DNA from: Malania oleifera
Lineage: Eukaryota; Streptophyta; Magnoliopsida; Santalales; Ximeniaceae
Assembly: GCF_029873635.1 (NCBI RefSeq)
Contig: NC_080424.1
Location: 241,501 to 305,500 of the forward strand
Direction: 5' to 3'
Length of the DNA: 64,000 bases
The notes under the pieces are model-generated. The model did no database searches, was not told the DNA's origin, and saw only the letters and a program-made list of their open reading frames with translations. Shown piece after piece: positions 21,202 through 33,016 of this stretch; the stretch's first letter is position 1, and each line of letters begins with the position of its first letter. A program made the position numbers and the translations under genes.

Positions 21202-21891
21202 ATGAAAAATAAAAAAAAAAAGCATAAAAGAAAAATAGAAAAAAAATTGAGTTTTGAAAAAATGGCTGCACCTGCACCGCGCACGATAATGGTTTTTTTG
21301 CAGCTTGAATATGCCACTACATCCTCTTCCACTGTTTTGCCTTATGACGAGCTTAATTTCATGATGCAGCGCGGGAGGCCGTCACTGCTACCTGAGTTCT
21401 ACGGGACGGAATCCGAGTGGCCTTATCAGCACCTAGCAGAGTTTGAGTTAACCTGCAACATGTTTTTCTCTCATGCTAGAGCTGACGAATCTACTAGATT
21501 GAATTTATTTCTTGCTACTTTGTAGGATAGGGCACTGATTTGGTTTCATTCTATGAGACCTTATTCTATCACTAATTGGTCTGATATGGAGCGTGAATTC
21601 CTGCATGCGTTTTGTCCCTCACAGAGAACTCAATTTTTACAGGAACAGATTCTTAATTTTGTGCAGCAGGATGACGAGACATTTCGGGCTTGCTGGGAGC
21701 GATTCAAGGATCTACTAAGCACTTGTCCACATCACGGGTTCGACTCATGGAGGTTAGTTGATTGTTTTTATACTGCTCTTACCCCTGATTGCAAGTGTTT
21801 TGTCCAGACTATGTCTAATGGAGAGCCCGTCAGCGAGGATCCAGATCAAGTATTCTCATTCTTTGATTACTTAGCAGACAATGTCCCATAA
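21202..21891 (+). pseudogene. gag of the gag-only element
   Basis: Retrotransposon gag (capsid) region. WFHSMRPYSITNWSDMEREFL, then a Phe-rich stretch and DDETFRACWERFKDLLSTCP, follow the usual plant gypsy capsid pattern (W-x-x-F...F-x-x-F...E-x-x-x-x-Y/W-x-x-F). The N-terminus contains RGRPSLLPEFYGTESEWPY. It would assemble the particle coat. Fossil with at least one break. Confidence 0.8.
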
Positions 21892-21918
21892 TGCAACACA
21901 CGATACACTCAGGCACCC

Positions 21919-22875
21919 ATGACTGCACACCCTATCAGCACAATTAGTGGTGGTGATGCATATGAACCACCAAAATACCCAGATATTCCTCCGCCTCAAT
22001 ATCAGCCACAACAGATCCCTCAAAGCAGTACGCCGTCAGCCCTTTTCGAGGATAGCATAGCACAAATGGCAAACATGCTCCAACAATTCATGCAAACTCA
22101 AGTCGATCATAATAATGAATTGCGGGATATCATTAATGCGATAAGCACGCAATTGGACATCCTAGAAAACGAAGAATTGCCCGTGGAACCTCAGCCTAGT
22201 CCTCAAGAGTACCAGCAGCCACACCAACAAATACACAATGTTTCTCTTGAGACAGTAGAGGTCACCACTACTTCGAGAAGCGAGAAAGAATTTCCCCAAC
22301 CTGAGATGCTCATTGTCGGACAACCAGTTGTCCCAGCACTAGAAGTCATGGCTGAACTAGAAGAGGTCAAAGAAAAATCAGAGGAAACGGGGTTAGAAGC
22401 GGAGCAGTTAGTTGATGAGGAGACTGATACTCATACGGAGTACCAACCTGTGGTACTTAATACTCCGAGCTCAGAAATCGTGAAACAGTCACTCCCGCCT
22501 GAATCAGATGTTAAGGAGCCTAATTTGGAGGCAGACTCTTGCAGTTGTATGATGATATGTACACTTGATAAAGAGGGTGACCAGTCTGGTGAGCATATAA
22601 TTTTCAAAAAACCAAGTAAAACCTTTAATGTCAATGCTTCTAAAGAACTGCAAGTAATTATTCCGATCACTTTCTCTCAACCGTTAGTTCGTAAAGAAGC
22701 ACATTTCCTGGACACAATGTTGAATAAAGACCCTTTCTTGTCCACACACGAGGGTCAACCTGTGCACGTATTGTTTGGAATTTTGACACTCATTAATTCA
22801 TTTGAGGCTGATTTTCGCGCAGGTATGAAAACTGATCCACTGTGGTGGCTGAAATTTGGAGAACCGCCGGTGTAA
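21919..22875 (+). CDS. Second ORF of the gag-only element, function unknown
   Basis: 318 codons, open throughout, directly downstream of gag. The first half is Pro/Gln-rich (PPQYQPQQIPQSSTPSALFE) with a possible coiled-coil stretch (IAQMANMLQQFMQTQ). The middle is acidic. The C-terminal 70 residues (about 250-318) are more hydrophobic and end in DPLWWLKFGEPPV. It may be the gag tail left after pol was lost. No protease or RT motif is visible. Confidence 0.55.
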   Translation: MTAHPISTISGGDAYEPPKYPDIPPPQYQPQQIPQSSTPSALFEDSIAQMANMLQQFMQTQVDHNNELRDIINAISTQLDILENEELPVEPQPSPQEYQQPHQQIHNVSLETVEVTTTSRSEKEFPQPEMLIVGQPVVPALEVMAELEEVKEKSEETGLEAEQLVDEETDTHTEYQPVVLNTPSSEIVKQSLPPESDVKEPNLEADSCSCMMICTLDKEGDQSGEHIIFKKPSKTFNVNASKELQVIIPITFSQPLVRKEAHFLDTMLNKDPFLSTHEGQPVHVLFGILTLINSFEADFRAGMKTDPLWWLKFGEPPV

Positions 22876-24624
22876 TTTATAGACCTGCGGCCACTAGACG
22901 AAATTCATCCTGAGCCTCCGCCAGACAATTGTGATGTTTTTCTTTCCCTTATTTTCCTTTTATTTTATCTTATTTTATTTTTAGTTAGTTTTCAGGACCA
23001 TTTTCTCGTAGTTCAATTTTTGTTATTTCGCCACTCAGGTACACTTTACTTTTCCTGTGCACAGTCCTTTCTATTTCCCCTATGCTTTCACATTGAGGAC
23101 AATGTTCCATTTTAGTTGAGGGGGGGATGAGCATTCGCATATGACACTGTGCATGTACATGTACCAGGTTTTATATTTCAAAAAAAATTAAAAATAAAAA
23201 AAATAAAAATAAAAAATAAAAAGAGAGAAATAAAGGAGGAGCACTGAAGGATTACATTACATTGTGCCATGCTTAACATTGATTCATACCCTTTTACGTA
23301 CTTGCGTATAACTTAAGAATGACACACTTGAGTTAATCATGCATAGTTTCTCTTTATATGACTTTATGACTCTATGAAGAATTGATTAGTACTACATTCA
23401 TGTTAATTTGGCTATATAATTTCCTGTATCTACATGCATCTCACGAGGCTGAATAAACACATTCACGTGATTCATTGCACTTAGGGTTCCTTGTGAGCAC
23501 TGAGAGAACACCCGTGGTGACTATGACACCTTGTGAGATATCCTTGAGCTATTTATCGTCCTTTTGAGCGTTAATACCAAATCAGAGTTCATGGAACTCA
23601 ATTCTCTTTTTTTGGATGATTCCTTTGTACACTAGTCTATGTTTTGATTTGCTAACTTAGAGGTGACACCTAGTGGGGAGATAGAAACCTAGGTCTTGTA
23701 GCCTACTCAAGATGTGAAGGTTGAGCCACCCCTAGAGATAGACTTAATTCATGAACTCCTATTTGAGCTCAATTCCCATTGATGGTATGAAGATTACAAA
23801 AGAAGTGTTAATATTGTCCTTATTACCCAAGAAAAGACAGAAAATAAAGAATGAGAAGAAGGAATAATAAGCAATACACATGCGCATGAAATGAAAAGTC
23901 AATGCCGGTCCAAATACATATCACAAGGACACGACACATATTTTCCACGTATGAAGATTCTTCAACCGATTAATGCCTCAGATGTATTCACGACAAGTTT
24001 GTGAGTAAGTTGATCTAGGGTGGTCTCAGTTGGATATGGCGAGTAGGTTAGAAGATGCTAGGGTGAAGGACCCGACACCTCATAGATAGGCTAGATCCTT
24101 TCAAGACTAGTCCACTCCATATACTTAGCGTTGTTCCTTTTAATATGTGGGATGTTTGATCGCGACACTCCTCCTCACATATGATGAGTGAACCCATTTT
24201 CTTTGAGTGTTCTCGAGGGTATACCAGTTAGGCCGAGTCAAAGCGACCGTTCTGTAGGTGTCCACTAGCGTCCTAGGTGTACTGAGTCACACACATCACA
24301 CACACCTCGAGAGTTTACTTGTTTATACTCGAACTTATATGATTGCATTAACTCTGAATGTGCCACTGATTAACTTCATGTGAGTATACTGCTCTCAAAT
24401 CACATATAAACGATGAAACTTGCATGAGTGACGTCCTTTGGAGTCGTGTGCATTGAATATGAACGAGTTTGTGTGAAATTCAGTTATGTTCTTGTATGTG
24501 AAGTGGTATAGTTATGTCACATGTGCATTGATTTCATGATCACCGGAGTATGTAGTTCTAGACACCACCCTGAGATTCATTCACGTCATTTGCTAGAGAC
24601 TAGCAAAACGTTAGTTGGGCGGTG
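22876..24624. other. 3' noncoding region of the gag-only element
   Basis: About 1.75 kb without coding signal. Near 23095-23128 it has a GAGGACAATG sequence followed by a run of seven G, a combination common in Athila/Tat interiors. An A-rich tract follows at 23180-23230. The rest is unremarkable. Confidence 0.6.
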
Positions 24625-26480
24625 TGATTACGCGTCAAAACTGCGTAATTGGGCATCTTAACCCGGGCTTTACGGTTTACATTTTTAATTAAATGTCCAA
24701 AATTGTCTAATATTTTAATAAAGTGCCAAAATCATCGTTCTTGAACTTTATTGCATTATTTATGAAGTTTTGGTAATTTTTTGTCGTAGGAAAAATCTCA
24801 CAAATCAAAATCGACACCTGTTCGTATTTCGTGCATAAATTTTCCGTTCGAGTTATGATTGAGACAATTCAAATTTATAAAGAAAGAGGAAAGGATTATA
24901 TACAACTTTTGTGTTTTGAGTTTTGTGAGAAGTAGGCTCCAGAAGAGTCAGATTTGCGATGAACAGAGAATGAAAAAAATGAAAAAATATAACAATTCGG
25001 GTCGGGTCTCCTATCCGGATCGTGGGTTAGGGCAAGCCTCCTCCCCTATTTATTCTTTCTTTTTCCCCTATTCTGGGTGTGCCCCCGCACCCCTTCTTGT
25101 TCTTTATTTTTTTTCTTTTCAATTTTGTCTTGCTCCTGCCCCAATTCTCCTTCCCTCCTTCTCGGTATTCTTCCTTTCCTCCTATCTCTTTCTTCCATCT
25201 CTTCTTTCACTAACTCTCTCCCTCTCTTTTTTTTCTCGGTTACTCTCTCCCCTGTACCAGCTCCTCTCCTTTTCTCTGTCTTTCTCACTCGCTATCTCTC
25301 CCTCAACCTCTCAGTTCTCTTCCTTGAATTCCCTCTGCCTAGCACTGCCATAGACTCCAGTTCCGGCCTCTCCAGCAGCCACCAGCCTGAAGACCTCCAC
25401 AGCTCCTCAGCCAGACCTCCAACCATCCTGCTGTGCAGCCGAGGCTCTTTTTCAGCTACAACCTCAAAGATCACTGCAATCCCATACCAGCAGGCCATGC
25501 TAGCTTCAACCCTTATCTCCAGCAGCCCCTTGACCCTCTCTCCCGAAGCACAGCAGCCGTGGCAGCCCCTTGTTCCAGCCAGCAGCCCCTTGGTCCACCA
25601 CAGTAGCAACTGCAGCAGCAAACAGAGCCTCCCATGGCCTTTTTTTCTCTTTTCTCTCTCTCTCACACACACACACACCTTTTTTGTATTATTTTTTATT
25701 CGGATATTATTGTTTTTTATTTTAAGTCAGTTAACTTGGATTTTTTTTGAATGTCTTATTATTACTGCTCTTGTTAAGTGACTATTGTTATTTTTTTTAA
25801 TTATTTTTTCATTGAGGTTTATGGAAGGATTTTAATTTTGAATGTTAGGGTCGCAGTTTATTTATTTAGTTTCTCAATTAATTTTGTGGTAGATTTAACC
25901 AGTGCTTCAGTTTATTTAATTATTCTGGTGATGTCTGGTTGGGTTCTAAAATTAAAAAAAGAAAAAAAGAAAGGTTTTATTGTGTTTCGTTATTATTTAA
26001 ATTTAGATCTTTGTTTGTGTCTTGTTATTTCGGTTCGAGTTCTTGACTCGTATTAAAAGTTCAGCATTTAGTCAGTGTTTAAATTGTGATTTTGGTTCGT
26101 AATTTTTGGTTCATGTTGCACATTTGATTTTTATTGCTTGTGTGTGTGTTTGATTGAGTTTCCATTGCATGTTTTAATTCCTTATTTGTAGTTGCCATAT
26201 TTTATAATGCATGTTTAGGTGTTTCCTTAAGTAGACTAGAATTTCCATACTTGTTTTTAAATTACGTGCCATTTAATTCATCAGAAGTAAAATTGAACAA
26301 CCTTGAAAACTTTGAATCTGAACCAAGTTCAGTGCATTTTTATTTTCGATTGTACAAACGTAAATTTTGAGATTAAAACACATTCCCTGAGGAGATGATC
26401 TAGCCCTTGGGCCTAATATTACACGACGTAACTCCTATACTTGGGATAGCTTCCGAACTGCTCATTTTTCAAGTGAGTCA
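24625..26480 (+). repeat. 3' LTR of the gag-only element
   Basis: 1856 bp, TGATTACG...GAGTCA, about 96% identical by eye to 19279-21125. The open stretch in the pyrimidine-rich leader persists here as 25077-25781. Confidence 0.88.
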
Positions 26481-26553
26481 CCACTTGAGGTCTGAGATGT
26501 GATAGTGGATATTATTATGGGTATTAGAGTAATGTTATTTTGTTATAGGATGT

Positions 26554-26601
<48 letters not shown>

Positions 26602-26623
26602 TAGTAATTTTGAGGTCGTTACA
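26481..26623 (+). repeat. Target duplication CCACT and right piece of the older LTR tail
   Basis: 26481-26485 is CCACT, the right target duplication. The LTR tail begun at 19195 then resumes, contains an (AT)n tract (26555-26599), and ends GAGGTCGTTACA at 26623. Confidence 0.65.
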
Positions 26624-27975
26624 ACCGGACCGGGAGAATGGAGATCACTTGGTTCATCTTTTGTTTCTTTCCTCGTCTTCTCCCTACCTTTCTCTTGTTC
26701 AATTTTCTCTCCAACCCTATTGTTGACCTCCTTACCACTCTGGAGAAAGGTGACAGCCCAGGCTTGCTCATTATATGATGAAGGTCCGGCTGTAGATTCA
26801 CTCTCTACTCCATATTGACCCTTAGGATTCACTAAAGGCTGACTTGGCAACTTGCCTTCGTCTCTCTTGCTCAAAGAGGTTGCTAGTTACCCCATTGTGG
26901 CCTCTAGCTTAGCAATGAAATGCGAGTGAGAGTGGAGGAGTTGCCGATTGACTTGGCAATTAGAGCCTCAATGTTCTTAAGAGTTTTCAGCATTGTCTCT
27001 TGAAAAGAATCATGAGAAGGATGTTGTTGCTGATAGGAAGACGGTTGAAGGGTAGGCATGGGTGGATTTTGAGAGTTCTAATATAGGCACGAGGGTGTAG
27101 CATTGGTTGATGTTTGAGGTCTTTGGCTTTGAAACCCTAGAGCTTGTGACCTCCAGGAGAAGTTGGGATATTGTCTCCACCTAGGATTGTACACACTTGC
27201 GTAGGGGTCGTGTGACGGCCTATCGTACCAATTTTGGGTAGCGCTAACTTCCTCCCGCACAAGATCAAGCTGGGGGATTGCATGTGGGCAATTGTGGCAT
27301 GAATGCGAAAGGTCAGAGTAGATAACACACACCTCTGGGCACGTCATGGGTTGTGGTTGTTGTCCCGAGGATCAGAACAAGTCTAACTTTTGAACTATTG
27401 TGTGCAGTGTTGGTGCAAGGTCCTGGACCGAAGCTAACTCATAGACTCCCTTAGGTTTGGAGGTGGATGGGTTAGGGAGTCTACGAGTAGCAGCAGTGTG
27501 CTGCTGAGAATTCTCAACTAGGTTCTCAAAGAGAGCTCAGACCTCATTCTCATGCTTTGTGAAGAAAGTACCTCCGCACGATGCATCAACCATCGACCTA
27601 TCTCTCTCAGGTAACCCTTCATAAAAGGTTTGCACTTATTGCCACTTGGGGACCTGATGATGTGGGCATCTGTGGAGTAGGTCCCTAAAGCGATCCCAAG
27701 TCTTAAAAAGGATTTCTCTATCCATTTGTGAAAAACTTGTGATGGCTCTCCGAAGCTAGTTAGTTTTCCTAATTGGGAAGTACCTCTTTAGGAATTCGTG
27801 CTGCATGGTAGCCCAGTTGACCCCCAAGTTTGGCTCTAAGGACGTTAACAAGTATTTGGCTTTATCCTTCAGAGAGAAAGGAAAAAGCCTAAAACGAAGA
27901 GCATCATCACTAAAATTAGGTATACGAATTGTGGAACAAATTTCCAAGAACTCATCTAGATGCTAGTAAGGATTT
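26624..27975 (-). pseudogene. Gag remnant of a Tat/Athila-like gypsy element
   Basis: Minus-strand gag. ICSTIRIPNFSDDALRFRLF and WATMQHEFLKRYFPI (27756-27947) are the capsid core of Tat/Athila-type elements. PRWRQYPNFSWRSQ (near 27180) is a characteristic later segment, and a Lys/Glu-rich tail follows toward 26650. No LTR of this element is visible. Its right side is cut by element B at 27976. Fossil with several breaks. Confidence 0.75.
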
Positions 27976-29507
27976 TGTAGAAACTCGGAAAATATAAAAA
28001 TAAAAAATAAATAAATAAGGAAAAGTGGGTTTTTGGCTGAGGGAGGAGAAAAATCGGCGTCGGTTTTCTGAAGGGGGAAGGAAACCAGCGACGATTTCGA
28101 TAATTTACCGCGACTGGGTAATGGGTAAATGGTAATTTCTGGGCCAGTTAAGTAGAAAATTGGCAACGCTTTTCTAGGAGTCCAAGAAAATAGGCGACGC
28201 TTTTCTGGGAGTCCAAGAAAATCGTCGACGGTTTTCTTGGCAATGTAGGTTATAAAGAAACCTTGTGAGCCTTATTTGAAGAAAATAAAATTTTCTTCTC
28301 CCTCTCTCACTAAACCCACAAACCTTCTTCCTCTTCTCTCTAAAATTATACTCCGTTTTAAGCCTAAATCGACGATCAAGAACCACCACGGGGTTCCTGG
28401 CAAGATTCTCTACAACCTAGGCGGAGTGGAATTTCAGTTTGGGGTTTCGAGGCACCAATCCAAAACCAAGGTAAGGGTGTAGTTTGGGTGTTTATTGGTA
28501 GTTTATTTAGTTTAATGGATGTATTAGCTTAAGAATGTGAATGTGAATATAGTTATGGGGTTGAACTAAGGAATTGGAATTTTGTGAAATACAGGGTTAT
28601 GGTGCAAAAGCTACAGGCATGAGTTAGAGTTTCAGCGAGTATTTTCCTAGGAAATAAGGTAAAAATGATAATATTCATCTGGTTGATATTTAGTAGATAA
28701 ACTAGGAATATGCGGGTTCGGGAAAAATGTGAATATGATAATTCTAGGAAATTTAGTTGATTGACTGGGGAATATATGTGTAATTTTAGGGCATTTAAAT
28801 TGCGAACGCCGCAAGTGGGAAAAAGAAAAATAATAAACAGTCCTCAAAAAGTCAGTTAAGGGAAATATGTTATGTCAGTTAAATTGGAAAAGTTACCAGT
28901 AAAACATAGTATTTGATTATGAGTTACAGAGTATGATTTTTGAACAAATCAGAGCGTGGAAATTATACAATTTTACAAATTATATTTAATGAGTTTTATT
29001 TAATTGTGTGGTATGAGGAATACTGGAATATTATAGAATTTTATACAGATTTATAGAATTATGATTATATAGTTTTTACAGAGTTACAATATTCAGATTA
29101 TGCAGTTTCATTTACAGAGCTATGGCTATATAGTATTTTACAAAATTATAGTTTACACGTTTATATAGAATTATGACATACATTTTGTAAAGTACCATGA
29201 AATTCAGATTACAAGATCATGAATATATTGTATTTTATAGAAATTATGAACATACAGTGTTTTACAGAATCATGATTATACAGAACCATGATTATACAGT
29301 GTTTTACAGAACCATGATATATAGAGCATAGAACCATGACATATAGAATTACAGATGATACATATATACAGTTATTATAGTGTCATGGTTAATACAGTTG
29401 ATACAGAATCATGGTAAAACAGATAGATATTGCATAGAAATGGTATTATATAGTATCAGGCCCTGATGGAACAAAGCAGTTTACAGAGCACGGTACCGTA
29501 GCTATAC
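27976..29507 (+). repeat. Element B 5' LTR, first part
   Basis: Starts TGTAGAAACTCGG. Contains CGACG-rich motifs (28050-28235), a TATA-like TTATAAAG near 28250, a CT-rich leader (28296-28345) and a loose repeat of ACAGAATTATGATTATA units (about 29000-29450). Interrupted at 29508 by element A. Confidence 0.8.
29503..29507. repeat. Target site duplication TATAC (left)
   Basis: TATAC before element A; identical to 38999-39003. Confidence 0.92.
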
Positions 29508-31701
29508 TGTAACGACCCAAATAATAATGGGATTTAAATAATAAAGAGGAAGGGAAATGGAGACAGTAACAGAAGGAGGGAGTCGACGACATTGCACTTT
29601 GGAAGAATAACCAAGGGGAATCATCGGGCTTCTTCGACGAATACAGGGGATTCGTTGACGAAGAAATACCGAGAGAGGTTTTGAGCCGACTGAATTTCAT
29701 CAACGAGGATTGAATTTCGTCAACGAAATTATTAAAGGATTTGTCGACGAATGACGTGGCTCGTCAACGAATCTAGTTTTATAAATATCAAAAAATCTGG
29801 ATTTTTCTTTCCAATTAAGAAATCTTTCTTCTCTCTCTCCCCTTCGGTTCCCTCTCTCTATTTCATCGATTCCAGGCTAAATTTACGTCGGATCGATAGT
29901 CTAAAGCCACCACGACGCTCCTGGGGAAGTTCTCTCCAAATCTGCCGGAGCGGATCATTGGTGAAAGCAAGGTGGAAATCATCCCAAATCCAGGGTAAGG
30001 CTTTCTACTCAATATTTGGATTTTTGACAGTTGAGGAAAGTGTTATACGCATAGAAATACTAAACTTTAGTACTGGGAGTTTTCAAATCCAAGGGTGTTG
30101 AGTTGGGAACCCTGCGGGTGCGAGACATATTTTCTTAGGGGCTTTTCAAGTATCAGGTAAGGGGATAAACTAAGCTAGTTCTTTTTTATAAAATATATGT
30201 ATATGTATATAGCATTTGATTTCAGGAAAATAAATATATTTATATATGATTTATATTTGGGAAAATATTGTTGAAAATGATCGTATGTTGAATATGCAAG
30301 AAATCTGTTAGTGTGGCATGAGTATAAAATGTTATGAAATACTATTTTTTAGAAATGTGATTATGATACGGATTTTTATAATGGAAAACCGGCGTACGGG
30401 CTGAGATTTTTATATATTTGTCGGCGTACGGGCCGTGCTATGTGTATGATTTGCCAGCGTATGGGCTGTGCTATGATATGACTTGCCGGTGTACGGGCCG
30501 AGCTATGGATGTGATTTGCCAGCGTATGAGCTGTGCTATGATATGATTTTCTGGTGTACGGGCTAAGTTATGGATGTGATTTGCCAGCGTACGGGTTGTA
30601 CTATGATTTACCAGCGTACGGGCTGAACTATGATAAAATGTGTAATACTGGCGTACGGGCCGATGATTTTCATGATATACGTATATATGCAAAATGACAT
30701 GATTGATTTGATAATTAATGAAATGAAATACCCATGTATCACAGTTTCAGTATATGTTATATGATATCAGAACCCGGTTGGCTTGGTCTAGGCTAACACT
30801 TGCACGATACCGTTGCTATGTGTCCATGGTCTTTGTGATCATGATATCTGTGTTAACGCAGCTGTATGGAGTGGTGTGAGATTGGATGGTTGATGTGGTT
30901 TTTAAGAAGTGTGTGATCGCCCCTGATTGTACGGACCAGGTCTGGCAGACCCATCAAACTTATAGACTGTACTTTTGACTTGGCAGTGGTCGGCCAACCA
31001 TTGTTAGGTCCCGCCTTCGGGCCACACAACCCAGTCATGTGGGGGTAATACATGACAACAACCAGCTAACCTACCAGGAATGTTTTTATTATTATTATTA
31101 TTATATGAGATGAAATATGTTTATGAAAATGTAGTATGTTCTACCATGATTTGATGATATATATATATATATATATATATATGTTTTCCCAGATACATAA
31201 CAGTTACTGAATATGTTCTATATGATTTATGTATGACACGGAATACTCATGTTACCACACACTGGTATTAGTTTATTTCCCTTACTGAGAGGTGTCTCAC
31301 CACAAAATTTTATAAACTTTTTAGGAGCCCTAGATAGGAAAGCGGGAAAAGTCCCGCTGATCTAAAGCTGTTGTCTGCCCTTTTTGAAGGGTAAGTTTTT
31401 ATAGGGACAGTTGGATTTTTGTGGGAAATGTCCCTAGACCTTGTTTTTGGGATATATATATATATACTGAGATACAATGGATATAGTGACTCTGGTATTT
31501 GTGGTAATAAAATGGATGTTTCTGTATTTATATTATGGTGATTATATGTTTCCTGCTGTTTAGGCTTCCGTTTTGTGTTCTGATGTATCCCTGGTACCCA
31601 CGGGTCTAGGTGAATTATGATATGCTAAGCTGGAATATATGATATTGATTTTGTTATTATATATAAAAATAATAATAATGGAAAATGAGCAGGTCGTTAC
31701 A
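29508..31701 (+). repeat. Element A 5' LTR
   Basis: 2194 bp, TGTAACGACC...GGTCGTTACA. Order of parts: palindrome array (29585-29770), TATA box TTTTATAAATAT (29777-29787), CT-rich leader (29828-29862), 30389-30664 tandem repeat, conserved block 2 (30981-31070), (AT)n (31160-31182), conserved block 1 (31281-31300). Confidence 0.93.
30389..30664. repeat. GGCGTACGGGC tandem repeat in LTR A
   Basis: About nine degenerate copies of a 30-40-bp unit with core CCGGCGTACGGGCCG followed by AGCTATGGATGTGATTTG. The core is rich in inverted symmetry (GTAC, CGG...CCG). A related array is at 37656-37965 in the 3' LTR. Confidence 0.85.
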
Positions 31702-31704
31702 GTG

Positions 31705-31716
31705 TGTTATCAGAGC
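31705..31716 (+). other. Primer-binding site of element A (tRNA-Met type)
   Basis: TGTTATCAGAGC, one base from the TGGTATCAGAGC form complementary to initiator tRNA-Met, three bases after the LTR. Confidence 0.75.
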
Positions 31717-32003
31717 TTAGGTTGCTAAGTTCTGTAGACTTTAGAATGTAGTGGAAACAATACCAGAGTTTAGGAATTGATTTGAGGTTTTGTTTTACAG
31801 TCTAGAAGCAGGAATTCTGTAGTAGTTTCTGTGTTTTTCCTGGGGTGACGATTTCAGGAAAACCATAGAAAGCTATTGTCGGGCTGTGTTCCTAGAATGT
31901 AGGACTGGGGAATTAGAAATGAGTTGAAAATGTTGAGATAAGTGGTGAGGATAGGTGGGTAAATAATAAGGATAGAATTTCTAAGTTGTGTTTGTTGTTT
32001 CCA

Positions 32004-33010
32004 GGATGGATCTAAGAGGAAGTAGTGCCCATGCGAGTGGTAGTGATGGAGCAGGACCATCAGGTGCAGCTGGGACCGACTCTGAAGCAGTATTACGTAA
32101 CGTGGCTCAGCAGGTTATGGCTGAGATCGCTAGGAGCTCGAGGGAGCAGAGTGGTCCATTTGCAGGCCATGTGTGCACCATAGAGAAGTTTACAAAGATG
32201 AATCCTCCGATGTTATCAGGTGGGGTTGATCTTGTAGCCGCTTAGAACTGGATGCAGGAGACCAAGAAGGCTTTGGCTGTGTTACAGTGGGTCCTCTTCG
32301 CCACCTATAGATTAACGGGAGAGGCCGAGAGGTGGTAGACTGCAGTGAGACTATTGGAGCAACAGAGGGTGACTCCGATAGCCATGACATGGGACCGGTT
32401 TAAAGAACTACTCTTTGATAAATATTTTCCAGCTACTGTCAAGGAGGCTAAGGTAGAAGAGTTCCTGAGTCTGAAGCAGGGATAGCTATCCGTCTAGCAG
32501 TATGCAGCACGTTTCATTGAACTCTCTCATTTCGCCTCGTATATTGTTCCTGATGAAGTGAAGAAGGTGAGGCAGTTTGAGAGAGGCTTGAGGTGGAGCA
32601 TATTCAAGCAAGTGGTGATGCTGCGGATCCAAGACTTTGTTGAGTTAGTCGACAGGGCAACCTTGGCAGAGATTGGTGAGCGTCTTGATGCATAGGAGCA
32701 GGGACAGAGAAAGAGATCTGCATCTACCGGCTACCAGCAGGGTCATAAACCGGGTCAGTGGAGGAGAGGAAACCATGGCAGAGGGCAGAGACAGGAGACG
32801 AGAGGACCCGAGGTGCAGGTAGAGCAGGGCCCTCCAATCTGTCAGACTTGTGGTAGGAGGCATTGGGGAGAGTGTCGAGTTGGTGGTGTGGTGTGCTATC
32901 GCTGCGGTAGATTGGGGCATATGGTGCAAGACTGCCCTACCCCACCAGATGCAGTTCCAGCTCCCAGACCATACCGGGGAGGTTATCAGGCGCCAAGTGG
33001 GGGCTAGTAG
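32004..33010 (+). pseudogene. Element A gag with zinc knuckle
   Basis: Capsid region starting at [15 protein letters not shown], with [15 protein letters not shown] and RLTGEAERWW-like segments. A zinc-knuckle region follows near 32890-32940 (CYRCGRLGHMVQDC). Fossil with several breaks. Confidence 0.85.
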
Positions 33011-33016
33011 AGGAAT

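Larger units (their letters stand above)
19279..26480 (+). mobile_element. Gag-only gypsy-like LTR element (TR-GAG type), complete ends
   Basis: A 7.2-kb element with two matching LTRs (19279-21125 and 24625-26480), a tRNA-Asp-type primer-binding site, gag, a second ORF and a long 3' noncoding region, but no protease, RT or integrase. Both ends are flanked by CCACT. The Asp-type primer site and the gag suggest the Athila/Tat side of Ty3/gypsy. Such pol-less elements must have been moved by a partner's proteins. By eye the LTRs differ at 16 of about 440 compared positions, nearly all transitions, so insertion is fairly recent (perhaps one to a few million years, depending on the rate assumed). 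The coding part has one or two breaks. Confidence 0.88.

Noticed and set aside
31705-31716. tRNA gene fragments at TATCAGAGC sites (also 39880, 49621)
   Set aside because: These are 12-base primer-binding sites next to LTRs; no tRNA body is present.
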